From CAYFYS01 sp965202905 (GTDB lineage: Bacteria; Pseudomonadota; Alphaproteobacteria; MPNO01): 64,000 nucleotides of DNA. The translations under genes and the position numbers were made by a program. Below, piece after piece: positions 45,510 through 55,900 of this stretch; positions within the stretch are counted from its first letter, which is position 1; every line of letters begins with the position of its first letter. The DNA lies in contig OZ241868.1 in NCBI GenBank assembly GCA_965202905.1, forward strand, positions 1,674,001 to 1,738,000, read 5' to 3'. The notes beneath the pieces are model-generated. The model ran no database searches and was not told the DNA's origin. It saw only the letters and a list, made by a program, of their open reading frames with translations.

Positions 45510-46660
45510 CGGAAATGGATGTCTTGACACCCGAAATGATCGACGCCTGGATCGCCGATGGTGACGGTTCTGTCGCACTGCATCTGAAGCAGAAACTTCA
45601 GACTGTAGAAGTTGATGGCAGGATTATCTATCCGCCGACCTACGCCGATATCGGGTACAATATCGACACATTTTCCGATGGTACGAAGGTTGCGCTGATC
45701 GACAGCGTCGGCTCACAAGCCAACCGGATGGAGCCTACTTTCAAGGAGTCTCCATACTCGGAACTGTTGCCGCAGATCGACATCGAATTGCATCGCAGTG
45801 GCGAGAAAGGACATATCGAGAAACTCCCGCTGCTTGATCTCGCGCATCGCAGCGCCGATGCCGTCGTCTATGCAACACCGACCCTCAAAAAAATCATCGA
45901 GCCAGCGTTTCAGGCTTTGAAGGAGTGTAACGACGCGGGACCGTTATGTCGTGTCGCGCCGACATCTCTGGTCTTCGGGTTCTGGGATTCGCGCGGCGAT
46001 TCGCAGGAAAAACGTCCCCGTCTCGTGCGCTCGATCATCCGCGCGTGGGACATCGAGCCTTTGCATACGGCGGCACAGTTCAATTCCGTCTGGAAGAGAC
46101 TTGACGACGATCAGAAAGGGGATCTGGAAAAAGAAGCCAAAACCAAAAAGAGCAAACTCTCTGAAAAGGGGTTTGCGGATGCACCGGCGGTGTTTCGGCC
46201 GAAAATCTCTCCCCAGCGCCTGAAGGACGGCACTATAAATGCAGAAGCTCGCGTCCTCGGCGGCATCGTGGTGAACGGCACGATCGAACGGGATATCACT
46301 GTCAATCTCATCGCCCTTCGCGCTCTGAGAGGTGAATCTGCGGAGGAGACTGAAAATATTCGCCGGTATTTACTCGCTTTGACTCTGATCGCCGCAACAG
46401 CCGATATCGAGCTTTTCCTCCGCGAGGGTTGCAACCTCCGTTTTGCAGGCGAAGAGGTCTGGCATGACATCCCACGCCGGGGCGATCCGGTGCCCGTTGA
46501 TTTGGTATCGGCGGAAGCCCGTGAGACGTTGTTCAGGTACGCGAAGAAGGCCGCCGCACTCTTTCGGACAAAGGACGAAGATATTGTGCTGTCCCACAAG
46601 TTCGACTTGAAGGAAGCGAAGAAACTGCTCGCCAAGAAAACCGAAGAAGACAGCGACTGA
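45506..46660 (+). CDS. csb1: Csb1 (Cas7-like backbone subunit), interference set 2
   Basis: This 384-residue Csb1 contains IIYPPTYADIGYNIDTFSDG, the diagnostic ALIDSVGSQANRMEPTFKES, LDLAHRSADAVVYATP and APTSLVFGFWDSRGDSQEK. The layout is as in the set 1 Csb1 but aligns only over these motifs, so the two are not a recent gene duplication. It overlaps csb3 by ATGA with GAGGAG upstream. Base composition is more AT-rich than set 1. It forms the Cascade backbone on crRNA. Confidence 0.93.
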   Translation: MTEMDVLTPEMIDAWIADGDGSVALHLKQKLQTVEVDGRIIYPPTYADIGYNIDTFSDGTKVALIDSVGSQANRMEPTFKESPYSELLPQIDIELHRSGEKGHIEKLPLLDLAHRSADAVVYATPTLKKIIEPAFQALKECNDAGPLCRVAPTSLVFGFWDSRGDSQEKRPRLVRSIIRAWDIEPLHTAAQFNSVWKRLDDDQKGDLEKEAKTKKSKLSEKGFADAPAVFRPKISPQRLKDGTINAEARVLGGIVVNGTIERDITVNLIALRALRGESAEETENIRRYLLALTLIAATADIELFLREGCNLRFAGEEVWHDIPRRGDPVPVDLVSAEARETLFRYAKKAAALFRTKDEDIVLSHKFDLKEAKKLLAKKTEEDSD

Positions 46661-46670
46661 GGTCCGGATC

Positions 46671-48197
46671 ATGTCGCGCGCATTGCTTCTGTCCGTTCGG
46701 TTTCACGAGGGGCGCTTTCACGGCCAGAACGGTCAGAAAACCCCGGAATGGCCGCCGTCGCCGGCTCGCCTGTTTCAAGCGTTGGTTGCTGGCGCTGCCA
46801 ACGGCGTAGCGAACCCGACCGCGATGCGAGGCGCATTCGAATGGCTTGAGAATCTGGATGCACCGATCATCGCTGCGCCGGTGCCTGAACGCGGCCAGTA
46901 TTTCCAGAACTTCGTGCCGAACAATGATCGTGACGCGGTTGAAGGAGGGTCAAAAACGCTCGCCTCTATTCGAACCGGTAAAACTATCAAGCCTCATGTC
47001 TTTGATATGGAATTTCCGGTAATGTTCATGTGGCAGTATGTCGGCAACAAACAAAATGAGAGCCACGCACGAACGATCTGCGATGCTGCGGAAGGACTTT
47101 ACCAACTCGGGCGCGGTGTCGATATGGCTTGGGCGCAATGCGAACTTCTGCACAAAGACGAAGCTGAGAAACACTTGGCCGCGTACAATGGCACGGTTCA
47201 TCGTCCAAGCCGTGGCAGGGAGGAGACGGCGTTGCCATGTCCGCAACGAGGATCGCTCAACAGCCTTGATGCGCGATTTGCACACAAACGGTTCGTGACG
47301 GTCGAGAAAGGTCGGACGGTCACGCGGACGTTTCATCAACCCCCGAAGCCCCAATTCCGTCTGGTCGCCTACGACGCGCCGCCGCAGCGGTTGATCTTTA
47401 CGTTGTGTAAGGGAGACGCACGCGGCGAACCCGCGCCTTGGCCGCTGGCCGGCGCCGCCCGTCTCGTCGAGTATGTGCGCGACGCAGCCGCGGAGAACCT
47501 GCGCAAACACCTCTCCGATCGGCGGGACGAGATCGAGCGCTGTCTGATCGGCCGCGGGGCAACGGATTCGGACAAGGCCCGGCGCGTGCGTATCGTCCCG
47601 GTCCCGTCGGTCGGCCACCCCCATGCCGACATGGCGATCCGCCGGCTCGCCGTTGACGCGCCGCAGGCCTGCCCGCTGCGCGCCGACGATCTCGCCTGGG
47701 CATTCCGGGCGGTCTGGACCGACGGGGACGGGGTCGTCGTTCGCGAACTGCAAAGCGCCGACGAAAACGATTCCATGGTCGACCGTTTCACGGGTCGGGC
47801 CCGGACATGGCGGAGCGTCACGCCGCTGGCGTTACCGGTTGCGAGAGGTTCGATCGGGAACGGAACGGCGCGCCGGGATCGGGAGGCAAGCGCCGCCGGC
47901 GCGGTACGGCGCGCGCTTCGCCACGCAGGCGTCCATGTCGCGCCGCTCGACATCCGCGTGCAGCGCGAGCCGTTCGACACCCACGGCGAGCGGGCCGAAT
48001 CCTTCGCCGACGGGACGCGTTTTTCCGAGGCGGCCCTGTGGCATGTGGCGATTGCCTTCGCCACGCCGGTTGCCGGGCCGCTGCTGCTGGGCAACGGGCG
48101 CTATCTCGGTCTCGGGCTGATGCGGCCGGAGGCGCATGTCGATGGCGTCATTGCCTCGACATCGAGTCCTGGCTTGCCGAGGGCGCCGAACCCATGA
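46671..48197 (+). CDS. csb2: Csb2 (Cas5-Cas6 fusion-type subunit), interference set 2, mosaic
   Basis: This 508-residue Csb2 starts MSRALLLSVRFHEGRFHGQN, then EWPPSPARLFQALVAGAANG, with a mid part WALAFRAVWTDGD-like and a C-terminal VAIAFATPVAGPLLLGNGRY. The first half (to about 47390) is AT-richer like csb1, and the second half is strongly GC-rich. The last residues (after LGLGLMRPEAHVDG) run into sequence belonging to another csb2 allele in a different frame, so the natural C-terminus may have been replaced. GAGGT precedes the ATG. I infer a recombinant gene that still has both Csb2 domains. Confidence 0.87.
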   Translation: MSRALLLSVRFHEGRFHGQNGQKTPEWPPSPARLFQALVAGAANGVANPTAMRGAFEWLENLDAPIIAAPVPERGQYFQNFVPNNDRDAVEGGSKTLASIRTGKTIKPHVFDMEFPVMFMWQYVGNKQNESHARTICDAAEGLYQLGRGVDMAWAQCELLHKDEAEKHLAAYNGTVHRPSRGREETALPCPQRGSLNSLDARFAHKRFVTVEKGRTVTRTFHQPPKPQFRLVAYDAPPQRLIFTLCKGDARGEPAPWPLAGAARLVEYVRDAAAENLRKHLSDRRDEIERCLIGRGATDSDKARRVRIVPVPSVGHPHADMAIRRLAVDAPQACPLRADDLAWAFRAVWTDGDGVVVRELQSADENDSMVDRFTGRARTWRSVTPLALPVARGSIGNGTARRDREASAAGAVRRALRHAGVHVAPLDIRVQREPFDTHGERAESFADGTRFSEAALWHVAIAFATPVAGPLLLGNGRYLGLGLMRPEAHVDGVIASTSSPGLPRAPNP

Positions 48198-48856
48198 TCG
48201 TCGCGCGCCGCCCGGCGGGCGATGATGGCGCGGGTGCAGGCGAACCTGCCACATGACCGGCCTCTGCCGCCCTATGTGACCGGGCACGAGGACGACGGCG
48301 CCCCGGCCCGCGACGGGACGCACCGCCATATCGCCGTCGTTGTCGATCTGCCGCGGCGGCGGATTCTCTACGTCCCGCCAACCCTGATCTGGCGCGGCGG
48401 ACGGGGCGACCGTCACGAGCCTCACCGCCTCGTCGAGCGCGCGCTGGCCGGCATGGAGACATTGCGCGCGGGGCCGGCCGGTCGGCTGGCGCTCTCGCCG
48501 GCCCCGGTCGATATGCGGCGAACGATCCGCTGTTCGCCCCGGCGCGGGTCTGGGAAAGCGCCGGCGACTACCATGTCGCCCGTCATCGCCGGGGGCTGGC
48601 CGACGACGAGGCGTTGCGCGCCGACGCGCTGGCCGAACTCCAACGTTGCGGCCGGCCTGTTCCGGGGTCCGTCGATGTCCTCGCGGCGCGGCGCGGGCCG
48701 CGCGGCGGGTTGACGGGCCGGTTGCGGATCGCGTTCGCGACCGCGCAGGCGGGGCCGTTGCTGCTCGGCCGCAGCGCGCACAAGGGCGGCGGATTGTTCA
48801 GCCGTTCGGATCCGGTCGCACCGCAAACATCCATCACGGGCATGGACGCGCGATAG
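48146..48856 (+). pseudogene. C-terminal remnant of a third csb2 allele
   Basis: Across three frames the stretch encodes CLDIESWLAEGAEPMIV, then VQANLPHDRPLPPYVTGHED and GTHRHIAVVVDLPRRRILYV, then ALRADALAELQRCGRPVPGS and the end LRIAFATAQAGPLLLGRSAH, KGGGLFSRSDP, stop at 48854-48856. These match the Csb2 C-terminal half (GH.DDGAP motif and glycine-rich end). The N-terminal half is missing. Its last 180 bases are the right copy of the duplication also found at 41040. Confidence 0.75.
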
Positions 48857-48944
48857 GGTTTGCCGGATTCGACCGTCGGCGGATTCGGCGGACGCCCGGC
48901 CCGAGGCGTGTTCGAGAAATCGCCGGCGGGCCTCCCCGCCTGCG
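48674..48944 (+). repeat. Direct duplication, right copy
   Basis: It matches 41040-41349 apart from a 33-bp gap and a few substitutions. It covers the end of the csb2 remnant and about 90 bp of 3' flank, ending CCCCGCCTGCG. Set 2 lies between the two copies. Confidence 0.85.
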
Positions 48945-49161
48945 CGCGAACGCCGCCGCCCACGCGCGACTATCGCGCCGCAACGCTCAGAGTCCGCAAA
49001 GCCCGGTATACCGGGCCGGCGCCGGGCGCTTCGCCACGCCGGACAACCGAATGGCCGGTTTCATCTCCGCGCCGACACCGAACAAACGTCCCTCCGGCGG
49101 CCCAACGGACAACCAACGGACCGGAAACCGTCAGCGCACCCGGTGCTGCAAGATTTCCGGG
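48945..49161. other. Intergenic, right border of the CRISPR-Cas locus
   Basis: No gene seen. A GC-rich hairpin (CCCGGTATACCGGG, 49007-49020) may end transcription from the cas side or from the convergent Rieske gene. Confidence 0.4.
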
Positions 49162-50163
49162 CTAAGAGGCGACGCCCCAGGTCAGGCCGAGGTCCTTGAG
49201 CCAGCGGCGGTAGGCCACCGAGTACTTGTCGACCTTCACATGCAGCTCATCGTTCAGGTCCAGCGGGATGCGCTTGGGGCGCTGGGACTCCACGATCCAC
49301 TTGTCCTGCGCGAACACCTCGTTCTGGCGGGCGACGATCTGCTCCTCGGTCACCCGGTCGCCGAAATTGACCGCGACCAGGAGCCAGACCAGGCAGTCGT
49401 CCTCGGCCAGCGGGGTGAGCGTCAGCATCATGCAGAACATGTTGCCGTCGCCCGTGTTCTTGGCGAAGTAGGCCGTGAGCGGGCGGGAAATGGTGTAGCG
49501 ATATTCGGCCATCGCCGGCACGCCGCGGTGATCGGCGAAAGGCTGGTAGACCCGGACCGGGCTCAGCTTCAACCCGTCCTCGTCGCGGGTGACCTCCAGG
49601 TCCTCGATCACGTCCGGCCGGCTGGGATCGCCGTTGATCATCGGGTGGACATGCGGGAAATGGGGGATGTCGGTGTAGTTCTCGATGGTACGGAACGGGC
49701 TCGCGTGGAAGTTGTACGGCCCGACGACCAGCTTGCGGAAGGAGTTCCTGGACCATTCCGGAAACGGCGGGATTTCGCGCTCGGGCGCGCCCATCGAAGC
49801 CCAGATGAAGCCGTACTCTTCTTTGGCGCGATAGGCCTCGACCCGGGCCTTGGGCGGCGGCTTCACGTCGGGCATCGCCGGGATCAGGGTGCACGCTCCG
49901 TCCCGGCCGTAGCGCCAGGCGTGATAGGGGCAGACGAGCTGGCCGTCCTCGACCGTACCGAGCGACAGCCTGGACCCGCGGTGGATGCAGAGATCGCGCC
50001 AAGCCATTACCCGATCGCCGGCGCGCCACAGAACGATGTCGGTGCCCAGGAGCTTCGCCGGCATGACCGCGCCGTCGGCGAGATCGCTCGATCTGCCGAC
50101 GACGAACCATTCGTTCAGCATCACCGGATCGTCGATCGGGGCGTCGTCCAGGGTCAGGGCCAT
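49162..50163 (-). CDS. Rieske-type aromatic ring-hydroxylating oxygenase alpha subunit
   Basis: This 333-residue oxygenase begins MALTLDDAPIDDPVMLNEWF. The Rieske [2Fe-2S] site is CIHRGS ... CPYHAWRYGRDG (C-x-H and C-x2-H). The mononuclear iron site lies in ENYTDIPHFPHVHP, with the aspartate and histidines expected for the catalytic domain. The family is of the single-component-alpha (vanillate/phenoxybenzoate oxygenase-like) size; reductase and ferredoxin partners are not adjacent. GGAG is 9 bases before the chosen ATG (50161-50163). The substrate is unknown, but it fits the aromatic-type catabolic genes at 12-22 kb. Confidence 0.9.
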   Translation of the reverse strand: MALTLDDAPIDDPVMLNEWFVVGRSSDLADGAVMPAKLLGTDIVLWRAGDRVMAWRDLCIHRGSRLSLGTVEDGQLVCPYHAWRYGRDGACTLIPAMPDVKPPPKARVEAYRAKEEYGFIWASMGAPEREIPPFPEWSRNSFRKLVVGPYNFHASPFRTIENYTDIPHFPHVHPMINGDPSRPDVIEDLEVTRDEDGLKLSPVRVYQPFADHRGVPAMAEYRYTISRPLTAYFAKNTGDGNMFCMMLTLTPLAEDDCLVWLLVAVNFGDRVTEEQIVARQNEVFAQDKWIVESQRPKRIPLDLNDELHVKVDKYSVAYRRWLKDLGLTWGVAS

Positions 50164-50821
50164 GCGGTCTCCACGCATTCCGAGCGGCGGCATACTGCCA
50201 ATCGCGCGGGGTTTCGTCCACACCCGCGCCTCTGTCCACACCAGCGCCTCTGCGGCGGCGATTCTCAATTATAGCGATTTCGGGGGGTTTCCAAGGGCTG
50301 CGATCGTGATTCGGGCGGTCGCGTGAAGCGGCTCGAACGATACATGGATGTCGGGGCAGCGATGCGCGTCGCCGCCCGACAAGCGCGCGGACCCGGCGCA
50401 TCCTCACCCGCTGGCGCATCCGCGGCTACATGGCGCCCAAGGACCCGGGCGAGGACCGGGCCGGCGAGATGGAGCGCATGACCCGGCGGCGTTGCGCTGT
50501 TCTCGCGCTGTATTTACGGCGCGGGCCGCAGGGCGGGCCGCGCCAGCGGGGAGGCGGCGCGCGGGATCGCCCGGCCGGGCGTCGCGACGCCTGCCGATCC
50601 CGAAGAAATTCAGAGCCGATCCACAGATCCATCCCAGCCCGAATTCCGGCCCGAAATCCAGCCCATTCCGAAAGACTCTGCATCCGGTTACAATGAGTTC
50701 GACACCTCGACAGACCCCACACAGACCCCACTGGGCCCTTGGCGGACGAACCCCCCGGGAGTACCTTGGCCGGCGCGCGGCCGACCGGGCCCTCCCGTCT
50801 CATATGTCTTGAACCAGGACA
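50164..50821. other. Intergenic stretch without supported gene
   Basis: Two long opposing frames exist but resemble no family and follow the GC bias of the strand. Divergent promoters for the Rieske gene and the mlaF-radA side should lie here. Degenerate short repeats of ATCC(A/C)AGCCCGA type occur near 50620-50665. No tRNA or IS end was seen. Confidence 0.4.
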
Positions 50822-51610
50822 GTGGCAGAAGGCATGACCGACGATCCGACGATCAGGGTGCGCCGGCTGCGCAAGGCGTTCGGCGACAGGCTCGTACTGG
50901 ACGACCTGGATCTCGATATCGGGCGCGGCGACAGCTTGGTGGTGATCGGCGGCTCGGGCGCCGGCAAGTCGGTGCTGATCAAGACCATCATCGGCGTCAT
51001 GCAGCCCGATTCCGGCAGCATCGCGATCGACGGCGTCGAGACGGTCGGCGCGTCGACGGCGGTCGCGGATTCGGTCCGGGCGAAGTTCGGTATGCTGTTC
51101 CAGGGCGCGGCGCTGTTCGATTCGATGTCGGTCTGGGAGAATGTCGCCTTCAGCCTGATGCAGAACCACCATGTGCCCAAGCGCCGGGCGCGCGAGATGG
51201 CGATCGGGAAGCTCGCCCAGGTCGGGCTCGGCCGGACGCTCGCCGACCGATCGCCGGCCGCGTTGTCGGGCGGTATGCAGAAACGCGTCGGCCTCGCCCG
51301 CGCGATCGCGACCGAGCCGGCGATCCTGTTCTTCGACGAACCCACGACGGGCCTCGATCCGATCATGGGCGATGTGATCAACGAGCTGATCGTCAAATGC
51401 GTGCGCGATCTGGGCGCGACCGCGCTCACCATCACTCACGACATGTCGAGCGCGCGCAAGATCGCCGACCGGATCGCCATGATCCACCGTGGCAGGATCG
51501 TCTGGGCCGGCCGCGCGGGCGCCGTCGAGGACAGCGGAAACGAGATCGTCGATCAGTTCATCCACGGCCGCACCGAGGGCCCGATCCGGCCGGCCGCCAG
51601 TGCCGCCTGA
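50822..51610 (+). CDS. mlaF: ABC transporter ATP-binding protein, MlaF-like
   Basis: This 262-residue ATPase has Walker A VVIGGSGAGKSVLIKTIIGV, Q-loop FGMLFQGAALFDSM, signature LSGGMQKRVGLARAIATEP, Walker B ILFFDEPTTGLDPI and the switch LTITHDMSSARKIADRI. FQGAALFDSMSVWENVAF and the GGMQKRV signature are typical of MlaF (Mkl), which drives phospholipid transport between membranes with MlaE and MlaD. The frame opens at a GTG (50822); ATG 50834 (MTDDPTIRV) is an equally likely start. The usual upstream mlaE is absent here. radA follows after 11 bases. Confidence 0.88.
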   Translation: MAEGMTDDPTIRVRRLRKAFGDRLVLDDLDLDIGRGDSLVVIGGSGAGKSVLIKTIIGVMQPDSGSIAIDGVETVGASTAVADSVRAKFGMLFQGAALFDSMSVWENVAFSLMQNHHVPKRRAREMAIGKLAQVGLGRTLADRSPAALSGGMQKRVGLARAIATEPAILFFDEPTTGLDPIMGDVINELIVKCVRDLGATALTITHDMSSARKIADRIAMIHRGRIVWAGRAGAVEDSGNEIVDQFIHGRTEGPIRPAASAA

Positions 51611-51621
51611 AGGCGCCTGAG

Positions 51622-53028
<1,407 letters not shown>

Positions 53029-53029
53029 G

Positions 53030-53674
53030 ATGTCGGCGCTCGATCTGATCGTCATCGCCGTGGTCGTGTTCGCCGCCCTGATCGGTCTGTGGCTCGGCGT
53101 GGTGCGGGTCCTCCTGCTCATCGGCGGCTGGGTCGGCGCGGCGGTGATCACCGTCTACGGCTTTCCGTTCGCCCGGCCGCTCGCGCAGGATTTCATCGAG
53201 GGGTCGTTCATGTCGGACCTCGCCGCGGCGGGCTCGATCTTCATCGTCAGCCTGGTGCTGCTGACGATCCTGAGCCACGTTATCGCCGACCGGGTGCGGG
53301 GCAGCGCCTTCGGTGCGGTGGACCGGTCGGTCGGCCTGGTCGTCGGGCTCGCGCTGGGAGTCCTGATCGCCTCGAGCGGCTTTCTGGTCCTCGAAGAGGT
53401 GCTCAACGAGGACAAGCCGCCGGCCTGGGTGAACGATTCCAAGACCGCGCCGCTGCTCGAATGGTCGGCGCGGAAGATCCTCTCCATCGTGCCCAGGGAA
53501 TGGCGCGAGGCGGCCGGGGCGTCGGAGCCGGGCCAGCCGTCCCCGGCAGAGTCGGGAAAGGCGGCGGAGAAGCTGATGACGCCGGTCCCGCAGGTCGGCA
53601 CGCCCAAGGCGAAGGCCGGCTACGGCAAGTCCGAGCGCCGCGAGATGGACCGGCTGTTCAACGCAAATCAATAG
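53030..53674 (+). CDS. cvpA: CvpA family membrane protein
   Basis: This 214-residue protein has four hydrophobic segments at the N-terminal side (ALDLIVIAVVVFAALIGLWL, VLLLIGGWVGAAVITVYG, a third near residue 65 and LVVGLALGVLIASSGFLVLE), with RGSAFGAVDRSVGLVVG between. The C-terminal part is a charged soluble tail. It is the CvpA/colicin V production family, often beside purF as here. purF starts 11 bases downstream. The molecular role of the family is poorly known. Confidence 0.92.
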   Translation: MSALDLIVIAVVVFAALIGLWLGVVRVLLLIGGWVGAAVITVYGFPFARPLAQDFIEGSFMSDLAAAGSIFIVSLVLLTILSHVIADRVRGSAFGAVDRSVGLVVGLALGVLIASSGFLVLEEVLNEDKPPAWVNDSKTAPLLEWSARKILSIVPREWREAAGASEPGQPSPAESGKAAEKLMTPVPQVGTPKAKAGYGKSERREMDRLFNANQ

Positions 53675-53684
53675 GGGGACCGGC

Positions 53685-55139
53685 ATGTCGGCCTGCGGCC
53701 CGACCGATGACGACAAGCCGCGCGAGGAGTGCGGCATCGCCGGCGTCTGGGGCCATCGCGACGCCGCGGCGCTGGTCGCGCTCGGCCTGCATGCGCTGCA
53801 GCACCGCGGCCAGGAAGCGGCAGGGATCGTCAGCCTGAAGGACGGCCAGTTCCACACCCACCGGGCGCTCGGCGAGGTCGGCGAGAATTTCAGCGACGCC
53901 GCGGTGATCGAGCGCCTGCCGGGCAGCGCGGCGATCGGCCACGACCGTTACTCGACCTCGGGCGACACGGCGCTGCGCAACGTGCAGCCGCTGTTCGCCG
54001 ATTTCGAGTCCGGCGGGTTCGCCATCGCCCATAACGGCAACCTGACCAACGCGCGGCAGATCCGGCGGGCGCTGGTCCATCGCGGCTCGCTGTTCCAATC
54101 GACCACCGACACCGAGGTCATCATCCACCTGATCGCCACCGCCAAGGCCGGCGCCGTGCTCGACCGCCTGGTCGAGGCGCTGCGCCAGGTCACCGGGGCG
54201 TATTCGCTGATCGCGCTGACCGACGAGATGATGATCGGCCTGCGCGATCCTCACGGCGTCCGCCCGCTGGCGATCGGCCGGCTCGACGACGCCACCATCC
54301 TGGCGTCCGAGACCTGCGCGCTCGATATCGTGGGCGCCCGGTTCGTCCGCGACGTGGAGCCGGGCGAGATCGTGGTCGTCGGGGCGGACGGCCTGCGCAG
54401 CCTCAGCCCGTTCGCGCCCAGGCCCAGGCGGTTCTGCGTGTTCGAATACATCTATTTCGCGCGCCCCGATTCGACGGTCGATTCGATCAACGTCTACAAG
54501 GCGCGGCAGCGGATCGGCGCGGAGCTCGCGCGCGAGCGGCCGGCCGACGCCGACGTCGTCATCCCGATTCCCGATTCGGGCGTGCCGGCCGCGCTGGGCT
54601 ATGCCCGCGAGGCCGGGCTGGCCTACGAAGCCGGCATCATCCGCAACCACTATGTCGGGCGGACCTTCATCGAGCCCAGCGACAGGATCCGCCATCTGGG
54701 CGTGCGGCTCAAGCACAATGCCAACAGTTCGGTCATCGACGGCCGCCGGGTGGTCCTGGTCGACGACAGCATCGTGCGCGGCACCACCTCGACCAAGATC
54801 GTCGAGATGGTGCGCAACGCCGGCGCGTCCGAGGTCCATATGCGCATCGCCTCGCCGCCAACGACATATTCCTGCTTCTACGGCGTCGATACCCCGGAGC
54901 GCGACGAATTGCTGGCGGCCCGTCACGACATCGAGGAGATGATGCGGCTGATCGGCGTGGATTCGCTCGCCTATCTGTCGCTCGACGGGCTCTACCGCGC
55001 GCTGGGCGAGACGCGGCGCGACCCGGACGCGCCGCAGTTCTGCGACGCCTGCTTCTCCGGCGACTACCCGATCTCGCTCGTCGATCGCGACGGCGGCGAG
55101 GGCGACGGGCAGCTTTCGCTGCTGACCCAGGCGCCGTGA
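53685..55139 (+). CDS. purF: Amidophosphoribosyltransferase
   Basis: This 484-residue PurF catalyses the first committed step of purine synthesis (PRPP plus glutamine to phosphoribosylamine). After a short propeptide (MSACGPTDDDKPREE) the catalytic cysteine is in ECGIAGVWGHRDAA, followed by LQHRGQEAAGIVSL and GHDRYSTSGD of the class II glutaminase. The phosphoribosyltransferase part has RPADADVVIPIPDSGVPAAL and the PRPP loop VVLVDDSIVRGTTSTKIVEM. Length and order are standard. Confidence 0.97.
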   Translation: MSACGPTDDDKPREECGIAGVWGHRDAAALVALGLHALQHRGQEAAGIVSLKDGQFHTHRALGEVGENFSDAAVIERLPGSAAIGHDRYSTSGDTALRNVQPLFADFESGGFAIAHNGNLTNARQIRRALVHRGSLFQSTTDTEVIIHLIATAKAGAVLDRLVEALRQVTGAYSLIALTDEMMIGLRDPHGVRPLAIGRLDDATILASETCALDIVGARFVRDVEPGEIVVVGADGLRSLSPFAPRPRRFCVFEYIYFARPDSTVDSINVYKARQRIGAELARERPADADVVIPIPDSGVPAALGYAREAGLAYEAGIIRNHYVGRTFIEPSDRIRHLGVRLKHNANSSVIDGRRVVLVDDSIVRGTTSTKIVEMVRNAGASEVHMRIASPPTTYSCFYGVDTPERDELLAARHDIEEMMRLIGVDSLAYLSLDGLYRALGETRRDPDAPQFCDACFSGDYPISLVDRDGGEGDGQLSLLTQAP

Positions 55140-55149
55140 TGGCGCCGTG

Positions 55150-55869
55150 ATGGCGCCGCCCCGGCTCGACGGCCGTATCGCGCTGATCACCGGCGCCTCG
55201 CGCGGTATCGGCGCGGCCCTCGCCAAACGGTTCGCGGCCGAAGGCGCCCGGCTCATCCTGGCCGCGCGCACCACCGGCGGGCTGGAGGAGGTCGACGACG
55301 AGATCCGCGCCGCGCTGGGCGAGGACGCGGCCCCCACCCTGGTCCGGGTCGACCTGTCGGTCGCGGACGACATCGACCGCCTGGCGATGGCGGTCTCCGG
55401 GCGCTTCGGCCGGCTCGACATCCTGATCGGCAACGCGGGGCTGTTGGGCACGATGGGGCCCATCCACCAGATCGAGCCGGCGGAGTGGGACCGGGTGCTG
55501 GCTGTCAACCTCAGCGCGAACTGGCGCCTCATCCGCGCGTTCGATCCGATCCTGCGGGCGGTCGACGCCGGCCGGGCAATCTTCGTCGGCTCCGGCGCCG
55601 CGCACGGCAAGCGGCCCTATTGGGGGACCTATGCGGTCTCCAAGGCGGGGCTCGAGACGATGGCGCTGATCTGGGCGGCCGAGACCGAGAAGACCCGGCT
55701 GCGGGTCAATGTCGTCGACCCCGGCGCCACCCGCACCGACATGCGCGCGGCGGCCTTTCCGGGCGAGGACGGCGGGAACCTGAAGCGGCCCGATGCGCTG
55801 GGCGAGTTGTTCGTCGCACTCGCCAGCCCGTCCTGCCGGCGTCACGGAGAGGTCGTCCGCGCGCGCTGA
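55150..55869 (+). CDS. SDR family NAD(P)-dependent oxidoreductase
   Basis: This 239-residue short-chain dehydrogenase has the cofactor motif ALITGASRGIGAALAKRFAA, NAG motif ILIGNAGLLGTM, catalytic serine in FVGSGAAHGKRP and the YAVSKAG active site, then DPGATRTDMRAAAF. It is typical of the group found directly downstream of purF in alphaproteobacteria. The start ATG at 55150 is preceded by GTG in frame. The sequence GATGGCGCCGT is repeated across the purF stop. The substrate is unknown. Confidence 0.92.
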   Translation: MAPPRLDGRIALITGASRGIGAALAKRFAAEGARLILAARTTGGLEEVDDEIRAALGEDAAPTLVRVDLSVADDIDRLAMAVSGRFGRLDILIGNAGLLGTMGPIHQIEPAEWDRVLAVNLSANWRLIRAFDPILRAVDAGRAIFVGSGAAHGKRPYWGTYAVSKAGLETMALIWAAETEKTRLRVNVVDPGATRTDMRAAAFPGEDGGNLKRPDALGELFVALASPSCRRHGEVVRAR

Positions 55870-55900
55870 CCCGCGGAAGTCCGCGCGCCTGACAGCCTTC

